Assembly (NCBI RefSeq): GCF_036417845.1
Contig: NC_090020.1
Span: 31,232,425 to 31,296,424, forward strand
Length of the DNA: 64,000 nt
DNA from: Apteryx mantelli
Lineage: Eukaryota; Chordata; Aves; Apterygiformes; Apterygidae
Direction: 5' to 3'
The translations under genes were made by a program, and so were the position numbers. Below are positions 1-36,870 of the stretch, in pieces. The notes under the pieces are model-generated. The model saw nothing but the letters and a program-made list of their open reading frames with translations. It ran no database searches and had not been told where the DNA came from. Every line of letters starts with the position of its first letter. Position 1 is the stretch's first letter.

Positions 1-1515
1 CAATACTTAAATGGATTGTAGTATCACAAGCTGGTTTATTACGGTCGATATTTTTATCATGGCTCTGTAAAAGGTGTATAACATGGAACTCTCAAAATCC
101 ATCAATGTTGTTTAACATCTTCCATATGAAGTTAAAATTCCCATTAGTATGGGTGAGAGTGGAGCTACCTAAGCACAGCCTGCTTTTGAAAATCCCATCC
201 AGAGTCACACAGTGATTGAAATTCTCATTTTTGATTTTTACTTTATCAAACATGGAGGGGAAGGGCAAATATGCCTTTGAGTAATGAAATAATTTACAGC
301 TTTGTAAAAAGCTGTTTTTGTTTTTTTACAAGTATAAAAGGCAGGAACTTGAATGATGAAGATCTGTCAGGTCTTGAACAAGTTGTAGCTTCCACGTTTG
401 TGTCCTTGGCAACCCCACTGGGGGGCTGAGACACTATGAGCTCATGTTATCTGAACAGCAGCTAGAAAAAGAGGGGAAAAAAGGTAGTGGTGGGGAGATG
501 ATATACAAAATACAATTCTTTGGAAAGCTTTGGAAGTAAAATGAAAGGGGCATCATATCGGCTTTGAATTAGCATTCCTCATATGCAAAGACAGCAGAAG
601 TGAGTCAGCCAGTAAGGTAAGATACTGAGCACAGGATTGATGGATATTTCCTTCTTTTAAAAAATTAACTTTCATTCTTTCAGTGTTAGACCTTCTCTTT
701 CACTTCCCTCTTTTGGCACACTTTACTCTTCCTCCTAAGCCTATATTATGCCCAGTCCATTATATGCTTATGGATAGGTTTTCATACAGCTACTGTAAAA
801 CTTGAGATCAAACTGTTTCTAATATACTTGTTTAACTTTTTTCTCTGATCAGGAAATTCTGAATATAGTCACAGAATTTAAGGTTTAAATCCTCTCTTTT
901 ATTGCCAATTTTTTAAAGTTCTTTTTTTCCCCTGTTACAGAAGAGATGCCTCTTATCTGCAAAGTTTTCATAAGGTTACATTAACTTCTGTTGGCAAGAT
1001 TCCACAAGTTAGACAGAATTGAATCATTGTATGGGCAATTGCACATGGATTATTATTTTTAGTGTTCTCATGCAAACTTGTGATCTTTAAGAGAATTAGT
1101 TAATTACTTTTCAAACAAAACTTGTGATCTGAAGCATCTTTGGAGTAGTTTTTATCTAGATAACTAGTTGAAAGATGCTCATCTGGCTTCTCATTTTGTA
1201 GTGATAGTAGGGGTTTTGTGGTTTACCAGACATTAACCACTGTGCTGAGCCCAGTATTGTATATGAACATAATCTGTCTGAAACCAAACACATAGGATAC
1301 AGATTTGGGATTGTAAACACACCCACACAGAAGCGGTCTTTTCCTGTTTGTTTGATCTGGAGGGAAAATACCAGGCAGTTAGCAGTTTTAGTGTGTGCAT
1401 TTGTAGATTACAGCAGCACTGGGAAAAAAACTCAGTTCATCCTGAGTTGATTTCTGCATACTCATGGTTGTTCTGAGGGACAGCCAGGGTGCAAGTGGAA
1501 GACTCAGAGGCAAAG

Positions 1516-1560
1516 TTCACTGAAAGTGAACTGAAAGTGAAAACTGAAACTGAAGTGACT
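1516..1560 (+). promoter_or_regulatory. Cluster of GAAA-type (ISRE/IRF/PRDM1-like) motifs
   Basis: The plus strand carries closely spaced copies of a TGAAAGTGAA / CTGAAACTGAAG pattern. GAAAGTGAAA at 1533-1542 fits the PRDM1/IRF core, and GAAAACTGAAAC follows at once and fits the interferon-stimulated response element pattern GAAANNGAAA. The array also looks like a short degenerate tandem repeat, which may be all it is. No gene start is seen nearby. Confidence 0.3.
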
Positions 1561-4500
1561 GACTAGTTCTTAACACCCTCAAAATGCAGACACTGCAGCT
1601 ATTCAAAGTCACTGATCAGAGCTGTAAAAATAAGTTTAGTCACTATGAAAATTAAAGAAATGGCACCCTCTTGTGGTACTGTCATTTTTAATGAAGTCTT
1701 CGTATTTTCCCATTATGCCATTTTACAAGAAAACAGCATTTCTGATATGCCCACTATTAAATGCAGATTTACGCTCACTTTTTTCAGACACAGTAAAACT
1801 AAAGAATTTAACACATAACAGTGATGGGAAAGCAGCTGTGTTCTGTCACAGAATGGAGTATCAAGCAGAAGATTCAGTTTCAGTCCCTCATAACTAAAAT
1901 AAATTGGGCGTTCTTAAGTAGGAGGATCTAAAAAGTTAAGACTCTTTGGCTGCATAGCAGAGCCCTTACTTTCAGATCCGTGTATTTATATCATGCTCAT
2001 AAATTGGCTGGCACTAACAGGAAATTGTGCTCAACACTTAAAAATCGCTGCTCTCGTGGGTAAGTCTGTTTAGGCACCTTGACTTGGAAGTCTCTCTTTT
2101 CTAAACAAAATAGTACATTCTTACTAGAGACTTTTCATATTTTATTCCTTCAAATTCACCTTTGATATGCCGCTTCTCCAATGACAGGAATATTTCCTGC
2201 TCCAAAATTTATATGCCTTTTGCTTGAACTTAAAGCAAAACAAAATATCTCCAGTTCAAATGATGATGGGAGGAAAAGACAACAAATCAACCATTTAAAT
2301 AATATGCCATTAATATTATGAATAACAGGTGCAGATTTTGCTATTGTAATTCAATACTTTAACCTGTTATAGCCTCTCTGTGCTTGAAGGTCATAATACC
2401 CACTTACTTACTTCCAGTAGAAGAAGACACCTCTGTACTTTGATTTTCTAACCTCCACAAGAGCCAGAAGGTATCAGTACATTTTTGTTGCACCTAAAGC
2501 TAGTTAAATGTTGCTGAGTTAACATTCATGAGAACCTTGTACTTCTAAGAGCAGATGACAAATGACTGAATACAATAAGATGTTAAAAATATACCACTTT
2601 TTTCATAAAACTCTGATCTGAAGAAGGCCAAAAGCATCTTTCCTTTCTCCTTCAAAACTGCAGGACAGGAGAGTTTGCCACTACCTCTTTCAATCTCAGA
2701 GAATCACAGATACAGCCAAAAAATAGCAGAACCTCCCTTTCAACAAAAAACCCAAGTAGCAGCTGAGAAACCATTATTCTCTGTGGGAAGCATGGGAAAA
2801 TCATCCATGCAAGACAACTTTCTGTACTTGCTTTCCCTCCAAACTCCTCCTGCTTTCTTTTCATTTAGAAAAAGAAGTTTGCAAGACTTTGGAAACAACT
2901 TCTCATTGGTTCTGATGGCTAATATATTTTTGCCAACATGGAACTAGGCTCATGTATTTAGCAGGGCACAGCTATCCTAGTTCACTATTTCATAAGTTTT
3001 TGGCACAGTGTTACAGCTCCTAACCTTACAATGCTTACAATGCCACAGTGGCTTGCAGGGATGGTCAGTGTTTTTCCCACTACAGGAAAAAGCCTGCTTG
3101 GATGTTTCAACCCTACTCACATGCAAGGCTGCAGGAACACACAAACTGCTTGAAAGTATATGTGAACTTGCATTTCCCAGGGCCGTCAGTGGATCCCACC
3201 AGCTCTACAATTTGAGAGAGTCTAGAGACTGCATATAAAAAATTGTTAACTCAGTCTGTTAAACAGTCTATTACCCACTAATCTAAAAGACTGTTGTCTT
3301 TCAGCATCACTTTTCCTGTTTATCATGAACAACAAAAAAAGATGCTAATCATCCAAAAGCATATTCCTGCAACATCTGGTTTACTTTTTTTTTTTCCCCT
3401 TTAAATTAACTTTCATTTGTTTTAGGAATATCTTGTTGCAATTTGGATTAGTCAGGCAGCTTATTTGTATTTGGTTCTTCTGATGCAAGTTTTCTGTCTA
3501 TATTTTGAAATAGTTAAACCAGTAAAGACCCCCAAAACTAAGGAAGACACATCTGGAGTTAGAAATTGCCTTTCCTACCTTGCTGTGACCACAATACAAG
3601 TTAGTATCTACAGAAGATATATGCACCATACCACTCAGGAATCTGTGCGCTGAGCACAGTTTGTAACATGCTGTGTAAATGCTGTACCTACTACAAGAAA
3701 TGTTTACAAAGGAGTAAACATTTCACAATGCTATACTGAGGAAATTAAAATGAAATGGTAATTTCCAGTAATGGTAGCGATTCACAGATTAAACATGGAA
3801 AGGGTAGAGTCTTTAACTCAAACTGTACAGAGTATCTAGACAAGCAAAGGAACCAACCCAACTGCCTGCCATCTCACAACTGATGGGGCTGTTTTATTAT
3901 GCAGACACCCCGTCAAAAAGAGAATTAGCCAGACCAAACAATTTACAAAACTACCCATCTTGCTAACAAATTCCCAGTGGTACTTACCAGGGTTTGATGT
4001 GAATGTACAGATTTTAAACCCCCATCACTTTGAACTTTTGACTTTTAGGGTAGGTGGGGGGTGGGAGAGGCATTTCTTTTTGCAAGTTACTATTACTTTC
4101 TTTAGCAGAATTGTGATGACCTAAGGACCCAGGCAAGGCAGTTTTGTATATAATCCTATGAGATCATTTAGTCCAATGTGTGGGGCAAAAGAGGGAAGCA
4201 GGGAAATAAAAAGACAAGCTTTAGGCACACGTGCTCTTCTTCTGGTCCAAAATGCAAGCAGCTGACTTCAAATACAAGTTATCTAACTGCTCAGAGTTAA
4301 CTAAGATCATTTCTGAAAGAAATGGTAAATGAGACTTCCAGAAGACAGGATTTTAAAGAGGGAAAGCAGAAGGGGCAACGAGTATCTGCTCAGAGAGAGT
4401 GTGTGCAAACAACAGGAAGATTCTAATATGCCATTAAACCAACAAGTGTGATCTATCTTTTATTACTAAAGAGGCAGTCAAAGTTTTCCTTACCTAGAGA

Positions 4501-4852
4501 CTTTGTTCCACTTACTACCACCTTTAACATTACAGTGCTTTCTGACAAAAAATAAAGTTCTTCCTATGCAAAAGATGTCTCAGTGTTTTACCACTTCTTA
4601 TAAGAAAGCAAGTTGACAATAGTTACTGATAAATTAAACATTGATTACACCTCAAGAAGTAAACTTAGCTCAAGGTTCATTGCAGAATTTAGGTCAAACT
4701 TCATCTTTTCTTAAATTTCAACAGAATTGACTTCAAATATAGTGTTTCTTGGTTGGCATGCAGTTTAAATACTTATATAGGTAAATTGAATGTTGTCTCA
4801 AAAGGATGTTCATGTAGGCTATATTCAGTGTTTTAGTGTCTTGGTACAGCCT

Positions 4853-4871
4853 GGTGATTTTTAAAATCACC
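4853..4871. repeat. Perfect 9-bp palindrome with one-base centre
   Basis: Two 9-base arms (ggtgatttt and aaaatcacc) flank a single T, and imperfect ATCA-rich echoes follow to about 4900. No function is assigned. Confidence 0.6.
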
Positions 4872-6049
4872 ATTAAAATCATCATTTAAAAAAATCACTC
4901 CTTCTCCCCACCTCACCCTTGGGTCTTTCATCTGACAGTGGCCTTTGGAAATTATGAGTTTTATTCTTAAAAGGACCTACTTTCTGAATGACTGGAGGTC
5001 TCACTTTTTAAAGCAAGGTCCTTATAAAATGTCAAGTCAGGTTAGTTACTTTGAAGAGCCCAAGAGTAATTGTGAAAATAACTGTGAGAAGTTCTACAGA
5101 AATTACTTGCTATCACTTCCCTATCACAACCTTGTACTCAGTGCAACAAATGCCACCTACCCAAACAGAAGTCACTGTGAAAGTAAGATCCCTTGCAGGT
5201 TTACTATCATTGGTAAAGAAAAAACAATAATTTTCCACCCAAACTATAGGTATTTTAAAAGGCTTTGATCATATAGAACTTAACCTACCAGGAGATTCTA
5301 TTTTAATTGATTTTTTATTTGTTTGTTTAATACTGTTCTGCTGTATCTATGAGACTTTGATCCAGAGGCCTGCCAACAAAGAGATTGTCTCGAACTTTTC
5401 CCAGTACTGTGCATCAGCAGTATTTGATCAATTTACTTACTGCCAAAGTAGGAGACAAGGTTACTGGACAGTAAACACTTCTGTGAGAATACAATACAGT
5501 TACTTCCTGCAAAATCTGCATGCTTGGCTTTGCCAAGAGTTTTAACAATTACACTGTATGTAAAAGAAATGCACACTCAACATTCTTCTTTATATCCCAA
5601 TATAGTTTTGCTTCATTTAACCAACTAACAACTTTGAGTCAGGACTGGTAAATTCAAACCATTTGCAAGCAATGTTTTTTAGAGCAAACTGAATTTATAT
5701 TTGTACCATCAAAAGAAGATTGTCCATATTAACTGTTTAATGCAATACAGGAATTAAATCAGAATATTCATAACTACACTGACACCAAAGACAAAAAAAG
5801 GCAGAGGCTATTCACTAATACAGCAGAATGCATTATTTCACTACTTCCACTTTAACTAAATTAATGGTCTTCAATATCGTATGCCCCTTCCTCTCTCCCC
5901 TCCAATTTATAATTCAAGTATTGTTTACTAACCCTAGCCCAAATCGGTAAATATTCCCAGAACTTACAGGGAGAGGCCAACCATTAAGCTGGTCAGTCAT
6001 CTTGAACACCAGGTAATCATCAACTGCAAACACACTGAGACAAGATGCT

Positions 6050-7083
6050 TAAAGATTTTTTAATTCATTTATTACCTGTGCACAAGAGAAGTAACTACCA
6101 ATAAAAACTCAAAAGATATACAGTATTTTTTACATGGTGGTTAAAAGTAATTAGAATATCACATGACAATGACTGAAAGTAATGCTTCCAATTACAAATC
6201 ATAATATGTGTTAGAATCTCAATGGAACAAGCCCAAAAGCCTTAGAAGCAGTTTCAGAGCACAAGGCAGTGCTCCTTTAATTTGCACAAAGATCAAGGTG
6301 ATTTACAGTTAATCTTTGTGAATACTGAGACAATGTTACAATGCAAGTTTCTGTACAATTAGATGTAAAGAGATAACCAGAACAGCAATTCTAGTATATT
6401 TTAAATGAATTTGCCTAAATATTTTTGCTGAGATGTTTACCAAAGATGCTGGAAGATTCTACACTGAAAACATGTCTTACAACTTGTTTTTTTTTCCTGG
6501 CTTTTTTTGGTTACTTATAATTTCATTCTATTGCAATATGTAAATTTCTAGAAATGAGCTGTCTCCACTGTATATATTGTGTTTATACTTTATACAAATA
6601 AAAGGAAAAATGGTAGATTACTCAATTGGTATAAATCTTACAGCATTTTGCTAGCAAAAAATACATGCCAAAGTCACAATAAGCAGTATTGGTACCCACA
6701 AATTATAGCTTCAATTAATTTGTTCCTTTTTAATTTGTATTCTACATAAATTACTACTGAAGACTAATGTTTAAGTAGTAAATAAATTGGACAGTTGTAG
6801 GTCAGACAAAACCTGCTCACCCAACTGTGAAAGCTGAAATTGTTTCAAAAAAAATCACAAATAATGCAGAACAAAGAAGTGTGATGCATGCAACAACTGA
6901 GTGAAAATGCACCGATTCCCACTGTTTGAAGAAAAGTACTGCACTCCACCTTAAAATGCATCAGACTGATTTTAGTTATAACAAGACAATCCCAAGAGTC
7001 AGAATGAAATAAAGCAAGTATTTTAAAGATTTAAGAGCTGTTATCAAAAATAAATTACATTTTTTCAAGTTAAAGAAACACTG
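6050..7083 (-). other. UBQLN1: UBQLN1 3' untranslated region
   Basis: This runs from the base after the TAG stop to the predicted cleavage site about 18 bases past the AATAAA hexamer. It is AT-rich and has no other canonical AATAAA on the minus strand between the stop and 6073. The human 3' UTR is about twice this length (recalled), so longer isoforms using hexamers at 5314-5319 or 3893-3898 are possible. Confidence 0.65.
6068..6073 (-). terminator. UBQLN1: UBQLN1 polyadenylation signal AATAAA
   Basis: Plus-strand TTTATT is AATAAA on the transcribed strand. It is followed on the minus strand by an A-rich stretch and then a GU-rich element (TTGTCTCAGTGTGTTTGCAG, about 6024-6043), the expected arrangement for cleavage near 6050. 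Confidence 0.65.
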
Positions 7084-31949
<24,866 letters not shown>

Positions 31950-32100
31950 GGCGGGCGGGCCCGGCTGGCTCGGACCGCGCGGCTCCCGGCGGCTGCGGGC
32001 GGCCCTGCGCGCCGCGGCCTCGCGCCCCCGCCGCACTCGCTCCCGCAGCGCTAAACGGAAACTACCCGGCTCGGCCGTGGCGCGCGCTGATGACGCGCCG
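31950..32100 (-). other. UBQLN1: UBQLN1 5' UTR (approximate)
   Basis: GC-rich DNA just upstream of the start codon. The transcription start is estimated from CpG-island promoter layout and motif positions only; no initiator can be fixed from sequence. Confidence 0.5.
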
Positions 32101-32169
32101 CAGCGGGGAAGTTACTAGAAAGGGGAGCTGTCTCCGCGGGCGTGGGCTCCCGCGCCCCTCCCCCGCCGC

Positions 32170-32179
32170 GCGCATGCGC
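32170..32179. promoter_or_regulatory. UBQLN1: NRF1 palindrome GCGCATGCGC
   Basis: An exact match to the palindromic NRF1 (nuclear respiratory factor 1) consensus, about 220 bp upstream of the UBQLN1 start codon within the CpG island. Confidence 0.7.
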
Positions 32180-32230
32180 CGGCCTGTCGCCTCAGGGGCG
32201 GGGCGGCGCCGGGCGGGCGGTGCCGGGCCC

Positions 32231-32240
32231 GCGCAGGCGC
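32231..32240. promoter_or_regulatory. UBQLN1: Second NRF1-type site GCGCAGGCGC
   Basis: A one-mismatch NRF1 site 61 bp from the first (start to start). Paired NRF1 sites are common in housekeeping CpG-island promoters. Confidence 0.5.
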
Positions 32241-33277
32241 AGCAGCCCCCAGTGCGGGAGAGCCGTTAGGTACGCTGTAACAGACGGCGGTGGTGTGGGG
32301 AATTAAAGGCACGTCGGGACCTGCAAGGACTTCCTCTGGAAAAGGAGGGAGAATACGATCTCTGTACAGCTTCTGAACCTAGAAGAGGACCATAAACTGC
32401 CTTTGGCTTTTAAGTTATTGAGCAGCAGTTTAAGGGTAAACTCGGTATCTCACTAGTAAACATTTACTACTTGAAAAGTACAACTACCTGGCTAGAATGA
32501 AACCTGGACTAAACAAATCCATTAAATTTAGTACCAAATAAGTTATCCAAGTCACCAAGTTAGGCTCTAAATGCAGGGAGTTGCAGTGCCAGCATCTTGT
32601 CTGTCTTTTAGCATCAAATGCATGGATAGCTTTGAATGCTAGAGGCAAATGCCCTTTCTTCCCTATCCTTTAAATTATCCCAGAATTACCTTTTGCCACA
32701 CTAGCCTGCCTTATCAGATAAGTCCACTACAAGGACAATGTCTGGGGAATCCTATTCAAATTGGTTCAGCTGATGTTAAGTTAGCGGAGCGTAATACAAC
32801 ACGGCCCCAGCCATCCAAAGGATTTCCACCAAACCAACTGAAAATCTGCTGAAAGGTTTTCAAACGAGTAGAGAGAAACAGACCTCAAATTTGTTACCCT
32901 ACAAGTAACTTACTTCTGAACAGCGCTCAGATTCACACGGGGAACTTCCATGCCAACATTACAGTTAACACCACGTTGCGGTTGCTGATACGACTCAGAG
33001 TTTATCTCAGATCTCAACAGCCAGCAGCCTAACAAAAGACATCCTTGCACCACTTTGAATGGTCTCATGGCCTGTACTGCCAACACTACAGCAGTTTCTA
33101 GTGCATGAATTGCATAGCACCTCTAAAAGCTAGACTACCAGCTCTGCCAAAAATCACAGAAATCCTGTCAGTGTAGGACACATGAGCATGCTTTTCTGCT
33201 TCCTCCAGGAATAACATTAAAATTCAGGTATAACAAAGGATGAGAAAGAAGGTTCATAATCATCTATTTTGACTGTT

Positions 33278-33330
33278 TAAGTTTTATTTAAGAAACAGTT
33301 CCTGTCCTAAAGAGTTTAAATGTACATCCG
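33278..33330 (-). mobile_element. Possible L2-like LINE tail
   Basis: The minus strand reads AACTCTTTAGGACAGGAACT followed by GTTTCTTAAATAAAAC. This resembles the 'gtaagctccttgagggcagggact ... caataaa' 3' end of L2-type LINEs. The match is short, so a chance polyadenylation-like sequence remains possible. Confidence 0.3.
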
Positions 33331-33949
33331 TGTAGTCTGTAGTATAGAGGGAGCTAGTTCTCAGTTGAAAATCTCTAGGCTTTCCCATAATTGAGGTTTT
33401 CTTCATTGAAATACAAGCTGCTGGTGAAAAACAGCTGCTAGGCATGCAAGATAACCTGAAAGCTTGGGAAGTCCCTAGTAAAAACAGCCAGGACAGTGTA
33501 AACTTTTCACAGAACTGAACATTTATGTATAAGCTCAGCAATTTTTCATAGTAGTTTTAAAGCATGTTTTATTAAAAGACAGGATTGGGTTTGTAGTTGC
33601 TAGTGTTTTTCATATCTGCCACCAAGCAAAAGGCAGAGCATTTCAAACACACAGTAGATATATATACACACACCCTTATTTTTATTACATTGCTCTATTA
33701 ACTAGGAAGAAAATAATTTCTTCCATAGAAATTAAAATATTTCATATTCCTAATAATTCCAAATAATAATGAAATTTTTTCTTTTAATGGATTCTTGTTA
33801 AAAGGTACCTCTGAAGAGGAAAATTTTGTCTTCAGTCTAATAGTCCTGATTTACTCTGAGTCAACCAACTTAGCAGTTTTCTTTTCACCTTAATTCTCAA
33901 CTCTGACTAGACATCTCTGATTTGCTATTTTTTCCATAGATAGTTGATT

Positions 33950-34210
33950 TAAAATCAATGCAAAGTTATCCTAAACTGGCTAAAAAAACCCCACCAAATG
34001 AAAAATTCAACTAAAAAAAAAATACACAATTGAAAATGAATTTACAGTGACCAGACCATTTGCATCAAAATCAAAATACTGGCTCAAGCCAACTTGAACC
34101 AAATTGAGAATATCAATAAAAGGTTTTGAACCAGTTTAGTTAAACTCAGACTAAAGTTACACCTTTAGTTAAAATGATGTAATTCTGAAACTAGACAAGG
34201 CCTCAGGTGG
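33950..34210 (+). mobile_element. Possible old amniote interspersed repeat relic
   Basis: The segments ttttgaaccagtttagttaa (about 34124), aagttacacctttagttaaa (about 34155) and ctagacaaggcc (about 34192) appear in the order I recall for an old repeat widespread in turtles, crocodiles and birds. The class (DNA transposon or SINE) cannot be settled by eye. Confidence 0.35.
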
Positions 34211-36820
34211 TATAATTACAGTAAAATTTATATCCAAGATATCTAAAGTTTTGCTATAAACTAGACTTAACATTCCTTATATTTCTGAACATTAAAAACA
34301 CGAACGTCTTTCATGTGTTTCTTCATGCATAATGGAAGAAAAATGAGTATAAATGTCTACTTTCATAGGACCTTAAAAACAAACAAAAAACCACACACAG
34401 TAAGTTTCCAATTGCTGAGCTGCCAGAACAACTGTTAGGAGCCTTGCTTTAGAGTCAGTTAAAAAAGTTAAATTAAAAAAGCTGCAAGCTAAAGACAACA
34501 ATTATCTTCTACTGTTGATACGGGGCTCACTTGGCGAATAATACCCTGCCTGTAATATAGCAAACAAGCATAATGCTTTGCTAGATCTGAACCAAAGTAC
34601 GACATCCTTGTCAGCTCATCAGTAATACCAATAAATGAAATGCTGTTGCCTTACCTTGAGTGGGATTTGGCTTTACTTTCTAGAAGACATTAAAGAGCTT
34701 CATAAAAGTAGCATTATACAGGAACAGAACCTTGAACTTCTGAACTATGACTGCTAGTTCTAAACTGTAATTACTCAAGGTCTAGAAAAAAATGCATCAG
34801 TTATTATTCTGAGCAATAAACAGGTAGTTTCCAATTGAACTCTATGGTCTAGCCTTAACTTTACTTTTTGTTATTGTTTTGTCTGACTGTCCTCTCTTCT
34901 GGTATCTGAAGTTTTGTAGTTATATTTGGTCACATCCATCTTTGCAATTTTTTTCCTCCATCTCCACTGTGTACCACTGTGCTTTCATCTTTCCAACAGG
35001 CTCTTTCTCTCCCTAACCTCTATTTTGTGCAGCTTCTCTTTGCCTTTGAGCAAAGAGACCTCAGTTCTCCTCACTTCAGATTCTTTTCCCAAAATTGATT
35101 ACAAGTTTCCCATGCTGAAATTAGGATCTGTGCTTACCATTTTAACCACCTACTTTAAAGCAGTACAATACCTATGCAGTATAAACTCATCCTGCTCACA
35201 ATAATAGCCTTTTCTTTCTTCCCTCTGTTCTGGCTTTCTGTCACCTCATCTTTGGTTCTCAGGTGCTGGTAATTTTTTCTTCTTTTTAAGGTATGGTCTT
35301 TGTTTGCTGAATCTTCCTGTATATGTTGCTACATATACAATTTACAGCTTATTTCAAAGCAACTAGAATACTACTCTGCTTTACAGTGTGCATCTTCAAA
35401 AGTGACAAAACTAGCTTTCAGTAAGTTATATGCACTCACAGTCTAAAATGACTCAGATTATGGGAAAGTAATAACAAAGAGATGGCTGAATTTTCAGGAG
35501 AAAGCATACCGAGAGTCTCTCCTCTGAAACAGGCTGCAACAACTATTAAGAAAAGCTTTTGCTTTATGAACATGCAGTTACTACAAATGTTCATAAAACA
35601 AGATACAGAAAAAATGGTGTCCGTGCCCCTCCCCCCCCCATGAGTCATACAGAACTTTTATTGGGCATAAGAGCAACAAACTGGAGAATAAATTAGCTGA
35701 TTAAAGCATTTTCTTATAATTCATGCTGGACTCCTTGGCTAATACCCCAAATGTTGAACAGGGAAAGGGGTGATGAGATTAGTTAAGTGTTGAACAATAA
35801 GAATTGTCTTCAGCATTGCCCAAATTAGAAATGTGTCTCTATTTCTTTAGCACTTAAAAACAGAGCAAGTTTTTTATGAGGAGATGAACATGCACTTTTA
35901 GACTACAACTTTTCTTTTAATAGAATTCCTTCTGCTGCTAATAAAAAGGCATTATACAAACTAATTTTAATTTATGTCAAACTTAGACAAGAAAAATAAA
36001 ACCACACGTTAGTTCTACAGTACTCAGGGAGGAAAGATAAAAACCCTTTTTACTGAGAGTCCTGAAGAGGAGAGTCTTCTGTGTCAAAGAGGGACAGATG
36101 TGTAATTTAAACTTTACAGGAAGACGAGTTTAAGGAAGGGTGGAAGCCAATTTTAGGGGTTTTGACTTCTAGACATCTGAAGCAATACAGCTTCAGAACT
36201 CTTATTTCTAAATATAACAATTCAATGATGAATTGGAACAGTGACTGGATTTTAGGAAGAGATATATATTCTGGATTTCCTAATTCAAAATTGCTCACAA
36301 AATATAAATATATTGGAAAAAAAAGGTCACATCTTAAAATTATAGGCATCACTGATTTGATAAAAAAATAGAAAATCTTGATCATGTTTTGGAAAATAAT
36401 CCCTGCAGAACAGCAGATAATGAAGAACAAAACTGCATTAAGAATCAGTGTTTTTAATTTGAATCAGACTATCAACAAGACAGATTACTTGGATCCATCT
36501 AGTAGTATTTTGTCTATTAGGACAAGATGCTGCAGTTCCTATTTGGTTACAGGTACACCAATACTGAAAAGTGGTATCAGTCCTGAGGATGTGGTATTTG
36601 GAAGTGAACTTCAAAGAACCGGTCAGAACAAGAAGAAAAACACCCCTCCTCCATCCCCCACTCCTCCCCAGGACAAACAAATCAGTGAAGCTACAGTAAA
36701 ACTTCAGTAGTATTACGAAATTAGAATAATCTGGATTATTAGTTACAAGGCCTGATTTCTTAAGAAGTCATATTCCACTGTTAGCACCTCCATATTATTA
36801 TTTTTTAGAAGTCGCTGATA

Positions 36821-36870
36821 ACCATGAAAATTTTGCAGATTCATGGTATCGAGACTTTGATACCGTGAAT
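36821..36870. repeat. Three-arm alternating inverted repeat
   Basis: Arm 2, ATTCATGGTATC (36839-36850), pairs with arm 3, GATACCGTGAAT (36859-36870), across an 8-base loop with one wobble. Arm 2 also pairs with arm 1, ACCATGAA (36821-36828), perfectly over 8 bases. Arms 1 and 3 therefore compete for arm 2. No function is known; it lies in intergenic DNA about 850 bases beyond the GKAP1 poly(A) signal. Confidence 0.7.

Larger units (their letters stand above)
1..6049. other. Intergenic region downstream of UBQLN1
   Basis: No exon, RNA gene or clear mobile element is recognised on either strand. The sequence is AT-rich with only short chance reading frames. In human the next gene on this side is IDNK, which converges on UBQLN1, but no IDNK coding exon is visible here. 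Minus-strand AATAAA hexamers at 5314-5319 and 3893-3898 could serve longer UBQLN1 3' UTR isoforms. A purine-rich cluster at 1516-1560 and a palindrome at 4853-4871 are listed separately. Confidence 0.7.

Noticed and set aside
4140-4200. Possible second CR1 fragment (agatcatttagtccaatgtg)
   Set aside because: Only about 25 bases resemble the CR1 3' end; flanking sequence does not continue the match, so it is not called.
4945-5268. 107-codon plus-strand open frame downstream of UBQLN1
   Set aside because: Checked as a possible exon of the convergent neighbour IDNK; no resemblance and no plausible splice sites.
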